The notes beneath the pieces are model-generated. The model was not told the DNA's origin. It saw only the letters and a list, made by a program, of their open reading frames with translations, and ran no database searches. Below, piece by piece: positions 1 to 8,339 of a stretch of DNA of 64,000 nt. The stretch lies in assembly GCA_964360255.1 (NCBI GenBank), contig CAYHVK010000005.1, forward strand, positions 62,001 to 126,000, given 5' to 3'. Both the position numbers and the translations under genes were made by a program. The stretch comes from CAYHVK01 sp964360255 (GTDB lineage Bacteria > Bdellovibrionota > Bdellovibrionia > Bdellovibrionales > UBA1609). Each line of letters begins with the position of its first letter. Within the stretch, counting starts at the first letter, position 1.

Positions 1-444
1 TCTGAGCGCGTGACGCTTTTACCAATTATGCGCGCGGGCTTAGCTATGCTTGAGGGAGCGTCAAAAGTAATGCCTTCAGCGGCTATTGGCCATATCGGTA
101 TCTACCGCGATAAGTTCGTACAAGATACCACCGTAGAATATTATTTCAGACTGCCAAAAGATGTTGAAGGCCAACGTGTAGTTGTATTAGATCCAATGCT
201 GGCCACCGGTGAGACAATGGTCGCGGCTCTTTCGCGTTTGAAAGAACGTAAAATTGGTCCGGTTTCGTTGCTTACTATTCTCGCTTCAAAAGCGGGACTT
301 AAAAAAGTAACAGACGCTTTTCCGGATGTTGAAGTTTTCACTTTAAGCCTTGAGAGTGTTTTAGATAAGAATGGTTATATCCTTCCTGGCGTCGGAGATG
401 CAGGTGATCGCATTTACGGAACCGTAGGTTTAGAGGATTTATAG
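1..444 (+). CDS. upp: Uracil phosphoribosyltransferase, 5'-truncated by window edge
   Basis: The reading frame is open from base 1, so the start lies outside the window and about 147 C-terminal residues are present; the family is usually a little over 200. It converts uracil and PRPP to UMP in pyrimidine salvage. Visible family motifs are PIMRAGLAM near the left edge, HIGIYRD, the PRPP-binding loop LDPMLATGET (about bases 187-216), and the uracil-binding C-terminal segment GYILPGVGDAGDR. An in-frame GTG at base 10 is internal and not the true start. The TAG stop at 442-444 overlaps the GTG of the uridine kinase gene by one base. The two salvage enzymes, both making UMP, are therefore probably translated from one message. 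Confidence 0.95.
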   Translation, partial: SERVTLLPIMRAGLAMLEGASKVMPSAAIGHIGIYRDKFVQDTTVEYYFRLPKDVEGQRVVVLDPMLATGETMVAALSRLKERKIGPVSLLTILASKAGLKKVTDAFPDVEVFTLSLESVLDKNGYILPGVGDAGDRIYGTVGLEDL

Positions 445-1058
445 TGGTTATAGGAGTCGCCGGCGGCAGTGGATCAGGTAAGACAACTTTCGCAAGAGAG
501 TTGCTCGCCCGTGTGGGCGTTGATCGCACACTCATTCTTCTGCAAGACTCTTACTACTTTGATCGCAGCAAAGACTTCAAAGGTGATGGTTCGCTGAATT
601 TTGACCACCCAGATTCAATTGATTGGGATTTAATGGCTGAGCATATTCAGCTCCTCAAGCAAGGTGAAACCATTGATTTGCCGATTTATGATTTTGCCAC
701 TCACAGTCGCCTGAAAGAAGTGGAGCTTGTTAAAGCCAAGCCTATTATTATCGTCGATGGAATTTTAATTTTTTATCCTGATCAAATTCGTGATCTTTTA
801 GACTTAAGTATTTATATCGATACGCCAGACCATGTTTGTTTCGAGCGCCGCCTCTACCGTGACACTCACGAGCGGGGTCGCACCGCCGAAGGTGTGCGCG
901 TGCAGTATACAACAACTGTGCGTCCTATGCGTGAGCAGTTCGTTGAGCCCTCAAAAGCTTTGGCTGACCAGGTCGTCAGTGGCCAAGTCGATTTCAAAGC
1001 TGAAATCGAACGCGTGTACAAAGAAATCTCTAATTTTAATTCTGAAGAGCTAGTTTAA
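444..1058 (+). CDS. udk: Uridine kinase
   Basis: A 204-residue P-loop kinase that phosphorylates uridine (and usually cytidine) to the monophosphate. The Walker A motif GGSGSGKT is at residues 7-14. DSYYFD follows, then FDHPDSIDWD and LPIYDF, all typical of the uridine kinase/phosphoribulokinase family. VDGILIF corresponds to the second strand with the acidic residue, and the RRLYRDTHERGR segment to the mobile lid. Length fits the family. The GTG start overlaps the upp stop by one base, so translational coupling is likely. The gene ends 14 bases before the convergent aldehyde dehydrogenase gene, and that spacer is filled by a short repeated motif. Confidence 0.95.
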   Translation: MVIGVAGGSGSGKTTFARELLARVGVDRTLILLQDSYYFDRSKDFKGDGSLNFDHPDSIDWDLMAEHIQLLKQGETIDLPIYDFATHSRLKEVELVKAKPIIIVDGILIFYPDQIRDLLDLSIYIDTPDHVCFERRLYRDTHERGRTAEGVRVQYTTTVRPMREQFVEPSKALADQVVSGQVDFKAEIERVYKEISNFNSEELV

Positions 1059-1072
1059 CCGGGCACCTTTTA
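1055..1072. repeat. Short gene-end repeat, copy 1
   Basis: The string TTAACCGGGCACCTTTTA includes the udk stop codon and reaches the base before the aldehyde dehydrogenase stop codon, so it forms essentially the whole spacer between two convergent genes. The same 18 bases recur at 41572-41589, again between convergent stops, and the 16-base core recurs inverted at 46642-46657. Its function is unknown. It is G/C-rich with a T-run, like half of a terminator hairpin. Confidence 0.6.
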
Positions 1073-2488
1073 TTACCCGACAAAAAAACGGATCAGTTTC
1101 ATTTTGAAGTCGGTGTAAGGCGGGTAGCGCATCGTCGCATCAAGGGCGAACCATTTTTTAAGCACTGATTTTTTATGAGAGAAAACCTCAAAGCTGTCAT
1201 TGCCATGGTACCGACCCATACCGCTCTCGCCAATTCCGCCGAACGGAAGATTCGGATTGGCTAAGTGAATTATGCAATCATTCACGCAAGCTCCACCGAA
1301 AGGCATTGTGCTGAGTACATGATCTTGTAGATCTTTGTTTTTAGTGAAGAGATAAAAAGAAAGCGGTTTCGGCTCAGAGGCAATTTTAGTTAAAGCCTCA
1401 TCAATGTTTTCATAAACAAAGATCGGCAGAATAGGGCCAAAGATTTCTTCTTTCATTACGGGGTCACTCCATGACACGTTTTTTAAGAGTGTCGGGGCAA
1501 TTTTCAACTTGGCGGCGTCGGTCTGACCACCGCAAATCAACTGATCGGCTTTGATAAAGGCTGAGAGGCGAGAGAAGTGCCCGGCGCCAACAATACGCGC
1601 TAGGCTGTCACTTTTGATGGGTTCTGGCCCATAAAATTCAGTGATGGTTTTCTTCAGGCTTTCAATAAACTGATTGGCAATATTTTTGTGAACATAAACA
1701 TAATCCGGAGCCACACAAGTCTGAGACGCATTCATAAACTTGCCCCAAATAATTCGGCGCGCCGCTGTTTGCATTTCAATATCCTGATCGACAATACACG
1801 GAGACTTACCGCCCAACTCTAAACAAACCGGCGTTAAATGAGCCGCGGCTTTTTGCATGACGATTTTGCCAACGCGAGTACTTCCAGTGAAAAAGATAAA
1901 ATCGAATTTTTCATTGAGCAGAGCTTCAGATTCAGGGATGCCTCCACCGATGCAGGCCACATGTTCAGGAGCAAAAACTTCTGCAATCAATTTTAAAATA
2001 AACTTTTGTGTTTCAGGCGTCATTTCAGAAGGTTTTAAAATGACTGTATTACCAGCGGCAACGGCACCCACCAGAGGGGATAACGCTAATTGAAAGGGAT
2101 AATTCCAGGGGGCAATAATAAGCGTTGAACCAAACGGCTCTGAATAAATATAAGAACTTGAGGGCCATAAGACCGAAGGTGTCCAAACGCGTTTAGGTTT
2201 GGCGAGTTTATTTAAATTTTTAATCATGTGCGTGATTTCGCCGACCACATAAGAAATTTCTGTTGAATAGGCCTCAAGCTTCGGTTTGCCGAGGTCCGCT
2301 GCCAAAACTTTCATAATCTCAGCTTCTTTGGCGATAATGGCATTTTTAAGTTTAAGAAGCGCTTCTTTACGAAACTCAATGGGGCGCGAGGCGCCGGTCA
2401 TAAAGAACTTTCTCTGCTTTTGAACTAAATCACCGTAACTCGTATTCATTGAAGCCGCCTTAACTTGTAATTCAACTTGAGCATCCAT
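1073..2488 (-). CDS. Aldehyde dehydrogenase, class 3 / fatty-aldehyde type
   Basis: A 471-residue NAD(P)-dependent aldehyde dehydrogenase that oxidises aldehydes to carboxylic acids. The compact length without a long N-terminal extension, and the hydrophobic C-terminal tail, fit the ALDH3 group (fatty aldehyde and coniferyl aldehyde dehydrogenases). Motifs include the Rossmann segment FFTGSTRVGK, the general-base glutamate in CLELGGKSP, and the catalytic cysteine in NASQTCVAPDY. A good ribosome site (GAGGTG) lies just before the ATG. The start is 26 bases from the start of the divergent PLP enzyme, so their promoters must overlap each other or the neighbouring coding regions. Nearby GMC oxidase, ceramidase-like and thioesterase genes suggest a long-chain aldehyde substrate, but that is inference. 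Confidence 0.9.
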   Translation of the reverse strand: MDAQVELQVKAASMNTSYGDLVQKQRKFFMTGASRPIEFRKEALLKLKNAIIAKEAEIMKVLAADLGKPKLEAYSTEISYVVGEITHMIKNLNKLAKPKRVWTPSVLWPSSSYIYSEPFGSTLIIAPWNYPFQLALSPLVGAVAAGNTVILKPSEMTPETQKFILKLIAEVFAPEHVACIGGGIPESEALLNEKFDFIFFTGSTRVGKIVMQKAAAHLTPVCLELGGKSPCIVDQDIEMQTAARRIIWGKFMNASQTCVAPDYVYVHKNIANQFIESLKKTITEFYGPEPIKSDSLARIVGAGHFSRLSAFIKADQLICGGQTDAAKLKIAPTLLKNVSWSDPVMKEEIFGPILPIFVYENIDEALTKIASEPKPLSFYLFTKNKDLQDHVLSTMPFGGACVNDCIIHLANPNLPFGGIGESGMGRYHGNDSFEVFSHKKSVLKKWFALDATMRYPPYTDFKMKLIRFFVG

Positions 2489-2514
2489 CTTTCACCTCGT
2501 ATCCTATCTATATT

Positions 2515-3717
2515 ATGAAATACGCCTCTATACTGAAAGAGAATAATGTACGTTTGCCTGCGGCTTTTGCTGATCTTGCGGCTTTTGACCAGAACTTGCG
2601 CCGTGTGGCAGAGACGGTGAAGCAAAATGGCTTTCCGATACGAGTGGCAACGAAATCTATTCGAGTCCCAGCATTGATCAAGCGCGCTTTAGATTTCGGT
2701 GGCCCTTATAAAGGTTTGATGTGTTATTCGGCTTATGAGGCGGCTTTTTTAGCCCAACAAGGCTTCGATGATTTTTTAATTGCGTATCCCACTTTGCATA
2801 CGGGCGAAATAAAAGCTCTCTTAGATTTACATGTTTCAGGTAAAAAAGTTTATCTGGTGGTCGATGATATTCGGCATTTGCAGGCTCTTGATTCTGCTAT
2901 CACACTTTACGCCATGGCTATGCAGCCGTCATGGCGTCCCTTCGAAGTCTTGGCTGAAATTGATCTCTCGGTGCGTATCAGCTCATTAGTTTTAGGCGTT
3001 AGACGCAGCCCTTTACGATCTATCGAGCAAATTATTAATTTCGTCGGCCAAGTTCAAAAATTTAAAAGTTTAAAATTTAAAGGTTTTATGGCCTACGAAG
3101 CCCAGGTGGCAGGGTTAGGCGATAATAATCCATTTAAAAAAATGATGAATATTGCGATACGCCCCTTTCGTAAGTGGAGCATGCATAAAATCATTCAAAA
3201 AAGAAAAGCCTTGCTTGAGGCCTGCCAGCATAAAAATATCAAAATCGAACTGTTCAATGGCGGCGGAACCGGCAGCACCTTAATGCACGGTGCAGAAGTA
3301 GGGGTACTCACTGAACTCACGGTGGGAAGCGGATTTTTATGCTCACATCTTTTTGATTACTACACTAATTTTCAGCCTGAGCCTTCAGGCTTTTTCGCCG
3401 TTCAAGCGGTTCGTCAGCCCGAGCCGAACTGGTACACCTGCGCCGGAGCTGGATACGTAGCTTCAGGTGAACCAGGTCTCGACCGTTTACCGCGCCCCTA
3501 TGATGCTGATCAAAAGCTTTCAAGTTTTGAAGGCGCTGGCGAAGTGCAAACTCCCGTCTATTCTGAAGCGGCTATTGCTCTCGGTGACCCAGTGATTTTT
3601 CGCCCCGCCAAAGCTGGCGAATGGTTAGAGCGCTTCAATGAAATTCATTTGATCCAAGACGATCACATCGTCGAGAGCGCTAAGACTTATCGTGGCCATG
3701 GCGAGTGTTATTTTTAG
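2515..3717 (+). CDS. D-threonine aldolase / alanine racemase-fold PLP enzyme
   Basis: A 400-residue fold-III PLP protein resembling the amino-acid aldolase/deaminase group (D-threonine aldolase, D-serine dehydratase). The PLP lysine is probably the K of VATKSIRVP near residue 47. Glycine-rich phosphate-binding segments follow (ELFNGGGTGST near 245; VGSGF near 270). The C-terminus GHGECYF supplies a histidine and cysteine as in the metal-dependent members. The likely reaction is retro-aldol cleavage or deamination of a D-beta-hydroxy amino acid; the substrate cannot be read from sequence. No Shine-Dalgarno sequence is visible before the ATG, and a TATCTA box lies only 5 bases upstream, so a leaderless transcript is possible. 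A long hairpin lies just downstream. Confidence 0.75.
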   Translation: MKYASILKENNVRLPAAFADLAAFDQNLRRVAETVKQNGFPIRVATKSIRVPALIKRALDFGGPYKGLMCYSAYEAAFLAQQGFDDFLIAYPTLHTGEIKALLDLHVSGKKVYLVVDDIRHLQALDSAITLYAMAMQPSWRPFEVLAEIDLSVRISSLVLGVRRSPLRSIEQIINFVGQVQKFKSLKFKGFMAYEAQVAGLGDNNPFKKMMNIAIRPFRKWSMHKIIQKRKALLEACQHKNIKIELFNGGGTGSTLMHGAEVGVLTELTVGSGFLCSHLFDYYTNFQPEPSGFFAVQAVRQPEPNWYTCAGAGYVASGEPGLDRLPRPYDADQKLSSFEGAGEVQTPVYSEAAIALGDPVIFRPAKAGEWLERFNEIHLIQDDHIVESAKTYRGHGECYF

Positions 3718-3827
3718 ACAGTTACTTGCAACCTCCTCTAAATCTAAGACCGCCCTTCTTCAATCTTTTAGATATGCTCATTCAGATTTTGAAATATTTC
3801 TGTATTTCATGGAGGTTGTGTTCATTT

Positions 3828-3875
3828 ACTACTCCGATCGAAGTCGAGAGATTCCTCGACTTCGATCGGAGTGGT
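3828..3875. repeat. Long perfect hairpin downstream of the aldolase-like gene
   Basis: Bases 3831-3848 and 3855-3872 are perfect reverse complements (18 bp) around a 6-base loop AGATTC. One G-U and two further pairs extend the stem to 21 bp. No T-run follows, so it is not a standard intrinsic terminator. It sits in the 214-base spacer between two convergent genes and no supported gene covers it. It could stabilise the 3' end of a transcript, terminate it, or be a dispersed repeat. Confidence 0.75.
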
Positions 3876-3931
3876 TTCGAGAAGGGTAGGACATCTAAGT
3901 ATCGAGAGAAAAGCTGAAGGTCGAGTGTAGA

Positions 3932-4366
3932 TTAAGCGTCTAGCGTAGCTTGCGAAGTGGCATCACCACGAATCATTGTGGGCTGATAGCCTACAATATC
4001 GGTCGGCACGGCTCCGCCATAGGCTGCGCCTTTGAGGCCTGAGTAGTAGAGTGAGAAGATAATGCCGCGCAAGCCAAAGCGCACGAGCAAGAAAGGCATT
4101 GCGATAAAGGCGGGCCAGCGTGTGGCGCGCTCAAGAGTGGCCACTAAAAATGTCAGTACAAATGTTGGCATAAATGAAAGCACTGTGAGCAATAATCCTA
4201 AATCATTGCGGTCTTGATCGGGGAGATCAGTGATCACGAGATCAATATGTTCAATGGCTCCTAGTTCTGAAAAAGCGGGGAAGGGAGCATTGGCGGGGCA
4301 GTAAATATCACCGATGCGATTAAAGACACCGATTTGCCTCGCGCCGAGAAATTGCGAAGTGCTCAT
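3932..4366 (-). CDS. Small membrane protein, probable partner of the GMC oxidoreductase
   Basis: A 144-residue protein that I do not recognise as a named family. The N-terminal 55 residues are soluble and rich in Pro, Asp and aromatic residues (FPAFSELG, DLPDQDR). Two hydrophobic stretches follow (about 57-77 and 85-108), then a short hydrophilic tail with YGGAVP and IVGYQP. The ATG overlaps the stop of the GMC oxidoreductase gene in an ATGA, so the two are translationally coupled. By analogy with long-chain alcohol oxidases that carry an extra N-terminal region, it could be a split-off subunit or membrane anchor. This function is inferred only from coupling and length. Confidence 0.65.
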   Translation of the reverse strand: MSTSQFLGARQIGVFNRIGDIYCPANAPFPAFSELGAIEHIDLVITDLPDQDRNDLGLLLTVLSFMPTFVLTFLVATLERATRWPAFIAMPFLLVRFGLRGIIFSLYYSGLKGAAYGGAVPTDIVGYQPTMIRGDATSQATLDA

Positions 4367-5793
4367 GTTAGGGCCTTTCTCACTGAGGTCGCCGCCATTT
4401 GGCTGAAGGCCATAATAGTCAGTGATGGATTCAATCCCGGTGCTGACGGAAATATACTGGAGTCAGCGATAAATACATTTTTATTTTCATGTAAGCTGAA
4501 GTCTGGTGCGACTACAGATTTTTTTGAATCCGTACCAATAGCGCATCCACCCATTAAATGGAGGCCAAAACCTTGCGCGCACTGAATGGTTTCGCGACCA
4601 CCAACAGAGTCGAACATTTCGCGAACTAACTTTAAACCATTGTTCGCACGCTCGCGATCACGAGCGGTTATTTCTTTTTTAATGATCAGCTTGCCTTTTT
4701 TAACGGCGAGTTCGCCGCTGGCTTCATCACGTATCGCCACTTCCATTGAAGACATGTAACGATAGCGCTTCATAATCTCTTGGTGTTTTTTGCCGTAACC
4801 ATCAAAAAGCATAGATGTGGCAATTGGCGGCGCAAATACATTCTCGAATTTAATGCCCATTTTGCGCAGGCCCTTGTCATCAGACTTCACCGCTTGAAAC
4901 GCTCCTTTGAAAGCATCGATAGGCTCATCAAAAAAGCTGTAAGACATGTATTGAGGGTGACAAGCGATGCCTTTACCTAAAGCTGGAGCTTTCGCACCGT
5001 AATCAGACTGTAATAAAATTTTAGAAGTTCCGAAGCTGCCAGCGGCTAATACAAGTTTGCGACATTGATACTGAACCGGTTTTTTTGCGCCATTTTCTTT
5101 GATGAACGCGCTGATAACCACGGGTTTGTGGCTACCATCACCGCTTGAGATGCTTTCTACTTCACAATTGGCTTGAACCTGAAGACCTTTTTTTTCAGCC
5201 CGAGCAATCCAAGTGGCCATTGTGCTTTGTTTTGAATTGCGGTGGCAGCCACCTAAGCAAACGATGCAATCATTGCCTTTTTCAAGGGCACAGTCTGTTT
5301 GACCACGACGAAGCGGCGTCCAGCCTAAACCTTTTTTATCAAAAGCATTTGTGAAGAGCTGAGAATTTTTATTAAAAAATTTTTTTTCAATTTTTTGCAA
5401 ACTTAAGCTTTTCTCAACAGTTGAGTAAGCTTCTTCAATGTATGAATCAGAGAATTTGATTCCTGAGATATCAGACCATTCTGTCCAGACGGCATCGTCG
5501 AAACGATCGAGCAGAGCTTGATTTACAATTGAAGTGCCGCCAACAGCACGAGCTCTTAAGAAGCCTAATTGTGCGCTGGTGTTCAGCTCAACGCCACCAC
5601 CCCAGAACAAATGGGCGGAGCTTAAAACTTCAGGTTTCGGAAAATCTTTGGCTTTAAAGTAAGGGCCGGCTTCGAGCATAAGAACTTTCGCTCCGCTTTC
5701 TATCATTTCTAAAGCGAGGCGACCACCTGAAGGGCCCGAGCCGACAACAATGACATCGTAAACAGCCGGAGTGCTGATGTTCACTGAACTCAT
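4363..5793 (-). CDS. GMC-family FAD oxidoreductase with cysteine cluster
   Basis: A 476-residue glucose-methanol-choline (GMC) family flavoprotein, expected to oxidise an alcohol. The FAD dinucleotide motif VGSGPSGG is at residues 17-24, followed by LMLEAGP. The GMC signature ARAVGGTSIVN is near 81-91. The active-site region has GLHLMGGCAIG (His about 412) and the C-terminal Asn in GLNPSLT (about 455). A cluster C168-x7-C176-x2-C179-x3-C183 sits in TDCALEKGNDC and IVCLGGC, which is unusual and could hold a metal or Fe-S centre. Both ends overlap neighbours (ceramidase-like gene upstream, small membrane protein downstream) by ATGA, so the three form one translational unit. The long-chain alcohol substrate is inferred from context. 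Confidence 0.88.
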   Translation of the reverse strand: MSSVNISTPAVYDVIVVGSGPSGGRLALEMIESGAKVLMLEAGPYFKAKDFPKPEVLSSAHLFWGGGVELNTSAQLGFLRARAVGGTSIVNQALLDRFDDAVWTEWSDISGIKFSDSYIEEAYSTVEKSLSLQKIEKKFFNKNSQLFTNAFDKKGLGWTPLRRGQTDCALEKGNDCIVCLGGCHRNSKQSTMATWIARAEKKGLQVQANCEVESISSGDGSHKPVVISAFIKENGAKKPVQYQCRKLVLAAGSFGTSKILLQSDYGAKAPALGKGIACHPQYMSYSFFDEPIDAFKGAFQAVKSDDKGLRKMGIKFENVFAPPIATSMLFDGYGKKHQEIMKRYRYMSSMEVAIRDEASGELAVKKGKLIIKKEITARDRERANNGLKLVREMFDSVGGRETIQCAQGFGLHLMGGCAIGTDSKKSVVAPDFSLHENKNVFIADSSIFPSAPGLNPSLTIMAFSQMAATSVRKALT

Positions 5794-6482
5794 GCGATCT
5801 TGCCTCCTGCTGCCGGATTAGCGAATTGCGAATAGAATTTGAAAATAAACCAAAGGCTTGTAGCGGTGAGGACGTGCCAAGTCGCGTGTCCGCTTATCCA
5901 ATGAAGATCAGGATTGCATAAGATTCTCGAGCGATCGAGATTCCAGATTAAGAAAGCCAATTGTAAAGCAATGAAGCTGAAAATAAACCATCGGTAAGAG
6001 GGCTTTGTGGGATTTTTTCTCCACAAAAGAAACTCTAAAATTACAAACCACGTGACTTGGCCAGCAAATAAAAAAGAGCCACTGAGGGGTTCGATAATTA
6101 AAATGGCCACGGTAATTAACCCTAAACTCACGGCGCAGATATTGGCTTTTTTCTGCGACCATAAATGCAGGCGGGCGTAGTTGGCTGAAATTAAATAGAC
6201 TGAAATTAAAAACATAGATGAGAAGTCGACGATCTCGCCGATCAAGCTGCCAGAGGCGTGATAAAATCCTGACATCAGGCCAAGAAGAATGGCGAAGAAA
6301 CCTAAAATTCTTTGTGGACCTAAGTTGGCTTTTCTACATTCAATAAGAATCATAATGCCGATAATAATATAAGCCAGATTCGACCACGTGTTAGCGGGTT
6401 CGCGAATCCAAGAGCAGAGTTGGCGCTCACACCACTGAAGAGTAGCTGGAGCTAATGTCGACCAGGGGCAGATGTCTTCCAT
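5790..6482 (-). CDS. Ceramidase-like (CREST superfamily) membrane hydrolase
   Basis: A 230-residue polytopic membrane protein with about seven hydrophobic segments. Its signature residues match the alkaline ceramidase/PAQR (CREST) superfamily: FYHASGS early in the membrane region, an Asp in EIVDFSS, and a C-terminal HxxxH in SGHATWH. In that superfamily these residues bind a catalytic zinc that hydrolyses amide bonds such as those of ceramide. The N-terminus, with DICPWSTLAPATLQWCE and SWIREPANTWSN, is also typical of the ceramidase-like branch. It is coupled by ATGA to the GMC oxidoreductase. The actual amide-lipid substrate is not known. Confidence 0.75.
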   Translation of the reverse strand: MEDICPWSTLAPATLQWCERQLCSWIREPANTWSNLAYIIIGIMILIECRKANLGPQRILGFFAILLGLMSGFYHASGSLIGEIVDFSSMFLISVYLISANYARLHLWSQKKANICAVSLGLITVAILIIEPLSGSFLFAGQVTWFVILEFLLWRKNPTKPSYRWFIFSFIALQLAFLIWNLDRSRILCNPDLHWISGHATWHVLTATSLWFIFKFYSQFANPAAGGKIA

Positions 6483-6537
6483 GTCTTAAAAGCGTAAGGG
6501 GACAATGGGCAATTGTATAGCGTTGGTGTACAAAAAA

Positions 6538-6954
6538 TTAAGATTTTTTCGGTTGCACCGCTTCAAGCCATTCAGGAATGGGTGAAATGATTTTACGCTT
6601 CTGCATATCGAAAAGTGCGATGGTGAGTTCGATTTCGCTACAGACCTCGCCTTTAGCGTTGGTCATCGTTTGAAAGACTTTTGCAATCTTGCCCGTATAA
6701 GGAGGGCAGCGAGAAGTAATTTTAATGCGTTCACGAGCCTTTAGTTCTCGCTTATATCTAACAGTCACCTCAAGAATGGTCGGGCCAATTTGAAGGTCTT
6801 TGATTTTATCAAGGCCGAATCCACCTGAAGAGATCCACTCCCAGCGAGCCTGTTCATAAATCTTTAAGTAATTGGCATGATTCACATGGCCAAAAGTATC
6901 GAGATCAGTTTCTTGAATAATTATATCATGTTGGTGTTCGTAAGGTTGCGTCAT
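6538..6954 (-). CDS. Acyl-CoA thioesterase, hotdog 4HBT / YbgC type
   Basis: A 138-residue single hotdog-fold protein. The signature TDLDTFGHVNHANYL with catalytic Asp near residues 16-30, followed by YEQARWEW, is diagnostic of the 4-hydroxybenzoyl-CoA thioesterase/YbgC group, which hydrolyses acyl-CoA thioesters in the cytoplasm. Its ATG overlaps the stop of the AmpG-like permease gene (TCAT at 6951-6954 on the plus strand), so the two are coupled. Fifty-five bases separate it from the ceramidase-like gene, which may belong to the same transcript. YbgC proteins near tol genes act with the Tol system, but here the context points to lipid handling. Acyl chain preference cannot be judged. Confidence 0.85.
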   Translation of the reverse strand: MTQPYEHQHDIIIQETDLDTFGHVNHANYLKIYEQARWEWISSGGFGLDKIKDLQIGPTILEVTVRYKRELKARERIKITSRCPPYTGKIAKVFQTMTNAKGEVCSEIELTIALFDMQKRKIISPIPEWLEAVQPKKS

Positions 6955-8339
6955 GATTTCGCCACCACCGATGTGGGCGCTTCTTTAATTTTTTTCGCGA
7001 GAAAGAAACAAAGAACTACGGCTGGAATTCCGATGAGTGCAGTGATCAAAAAGAAAATGGCATAGGCTTCAAAGAGTTGATGTGTGCTCTTAAGTGAATC
7101 GACAATAAGTCCAGAAGTCCCTCTCAGAGTTTTTCCTAATAGAGTGTAGAATGAGCTTAAGAGAGCATACTGAGTGGCTGTGTAGCCGATTGAGGTCAGG
7201 GTCGACATGTATCCGACGAGCGCGGTTCCGGCAAAGCCGGTGGAAAAGTTATCAATCAACATAACCGTAGCGAAAACATCATGCTGACTTCCCATGAGTG
7301 CCAAATATGAAAACCCAAGGTTTGATGCCGGGCCTAAAATTGCGCCTAAGATCATCGTAGTTCTCAGGCCGAAACGAATGGCACAGAGTCCTGCAGCTGC
7401 GATACCAGCGAGTGAAGCGAAGAGTCCAATCGATCCGCGCACGGCGCCGACCACTTCTTTGGCTATTCCGAGATCGGCGTAAAGTGGGTTGGCCATTGGG
7501 CCCATGAAAAAATCAGGTAGTCGATAAAGACTCACTGCTGCTAAAATTAAAGCGGCCTGCGCGCCGTGGGCTTTAAAAAACTGAATAAACGGACCAGCAA
7601 TGGCGTCATACATTGAACGTAAAGAAACTTTTGCTCCCTTGATGGTTTCAACCGCTGATCGTGTCGGTTCAATGGCGAAGAAAGTTGCAATAACTCCGAC
7701 GCTCATTAATGCGGCCATTGTCATGTAAGAAAGCGACCAGCCCATTTGAGCGGCGAGAATAAGAATCAATGAGTCTGTGACTAAAAGAGCGGCTCGATAA
7801 CCAAGCTGATACGATGAGGATAACATGGCCATCTCTTCGCTGTTCTCAGAGGCTTCGATTCGCCAAGCATCGATAACAATATCTTGGGTTGAGCTGGCAA
7901 AGGCGGCGAGTGCAGCAAGTGCTGTAAATAAACCGATTCCGCCCTCGGGCTGAATAATCGCCATCGCTATTAGTGCAAATGCGATTAAGAGTTGTGCTAA
8001 TACCATCCAGCCGCGTCGGCGACCCAGAAAACGTCCTAAAATAGGTGCATCTATTTTATCAACAAGTGGGGCCCACAAAAACTTAAATGAATAGGCAAAC
8101 CCGATCCAAGAAATAAAGCCGATTGTAGTGAGCTCAATTCCGCCTTCTCGTAGCCAGTATCCCATCGTATTGCCAACCAACATAAATGGTAAGCCCGCAG
8201 CAAAACCCAAACCTAGCATGACAGCAACTTTTGGCTGGCCAACCGCACGAAGGGTGTCTTTCCAGGTGAGCTTACGTGAGACTTTATCGACTTGTGTATT
8301 GGACAAGGTGCAACTCCTGTTGAATATGGCTGAACTCAA
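6951..8339 (-). CDS. ampG: AmpG-like major facilitator permease
   Basis: A 462-residue transporter with 12-14 hydrophobic segments. The first membrane region contains GLGFAAGLPFMLVGNTMGYWL, and the following loops have FSFKFLWAPLVD-like text and GRRRGWMV, the hallmarks of AmpG muropeptide permeases. These import GlcNAc-anhydroMurNAc peptides released during wall turnover. In a bacterium that degrades other cells' walls this could also recover prey peptidoglycan, which is inference. It is the first gene of a probable minus-strand operon (permease, thioesterase, ceramidase-like, GMC oxidase, small membrane protein) and is divergent from an aminotransferase gene, with about 107 bases between. 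Confidence 0.82.
   Translation of the reverse strand: MSSAIFNRSCTLSNTQVDKVSRKLTWKDTLRAVGQPKVAVMLGLGFAAGLPFMLVGNTMGYWLREGGIELTTIGFISWIGFAYSFKFLWAPLVDKIDAPILGRFLGRRRGWMVLAQLLIAFALIAMAIIQPEGGIGLFTALAALAAFASSTQDIVIDAWRIEASENSEEMAMLSSSYQLGYRAALLVTDSLILILAAQMGWSLSYMTMAALMSVGVIATFFAIEPTRSAVETIKGAKVSLRSMYDAIAGPFIQFFKAHGAQAALILAAVSLYRLPDFFMGPMANPLYADLGIAKEVVGAVRGSIGLFASLAGIAAAGLCAIRFGLRTTMILGAILGPASNLGFSYLALMGSQHDVFATVMLIDNFSTGFAGTALVGYMSTLTSIGYTATQYALLSSFYTLLGKTLRGTSGLIVDSLKSTHQLFEAYAIFFLITALIGIPAVVLCFFLAKKIKEAPTSVVAKS

Noticed and set aside
3692..3917. Two small open frames over the long hairpin downstream of the aldolase-like gene
   Set aside because: No ribosome site or coding character; both run through the perfect inverted repeat, which explains the open frames poorly as protein.
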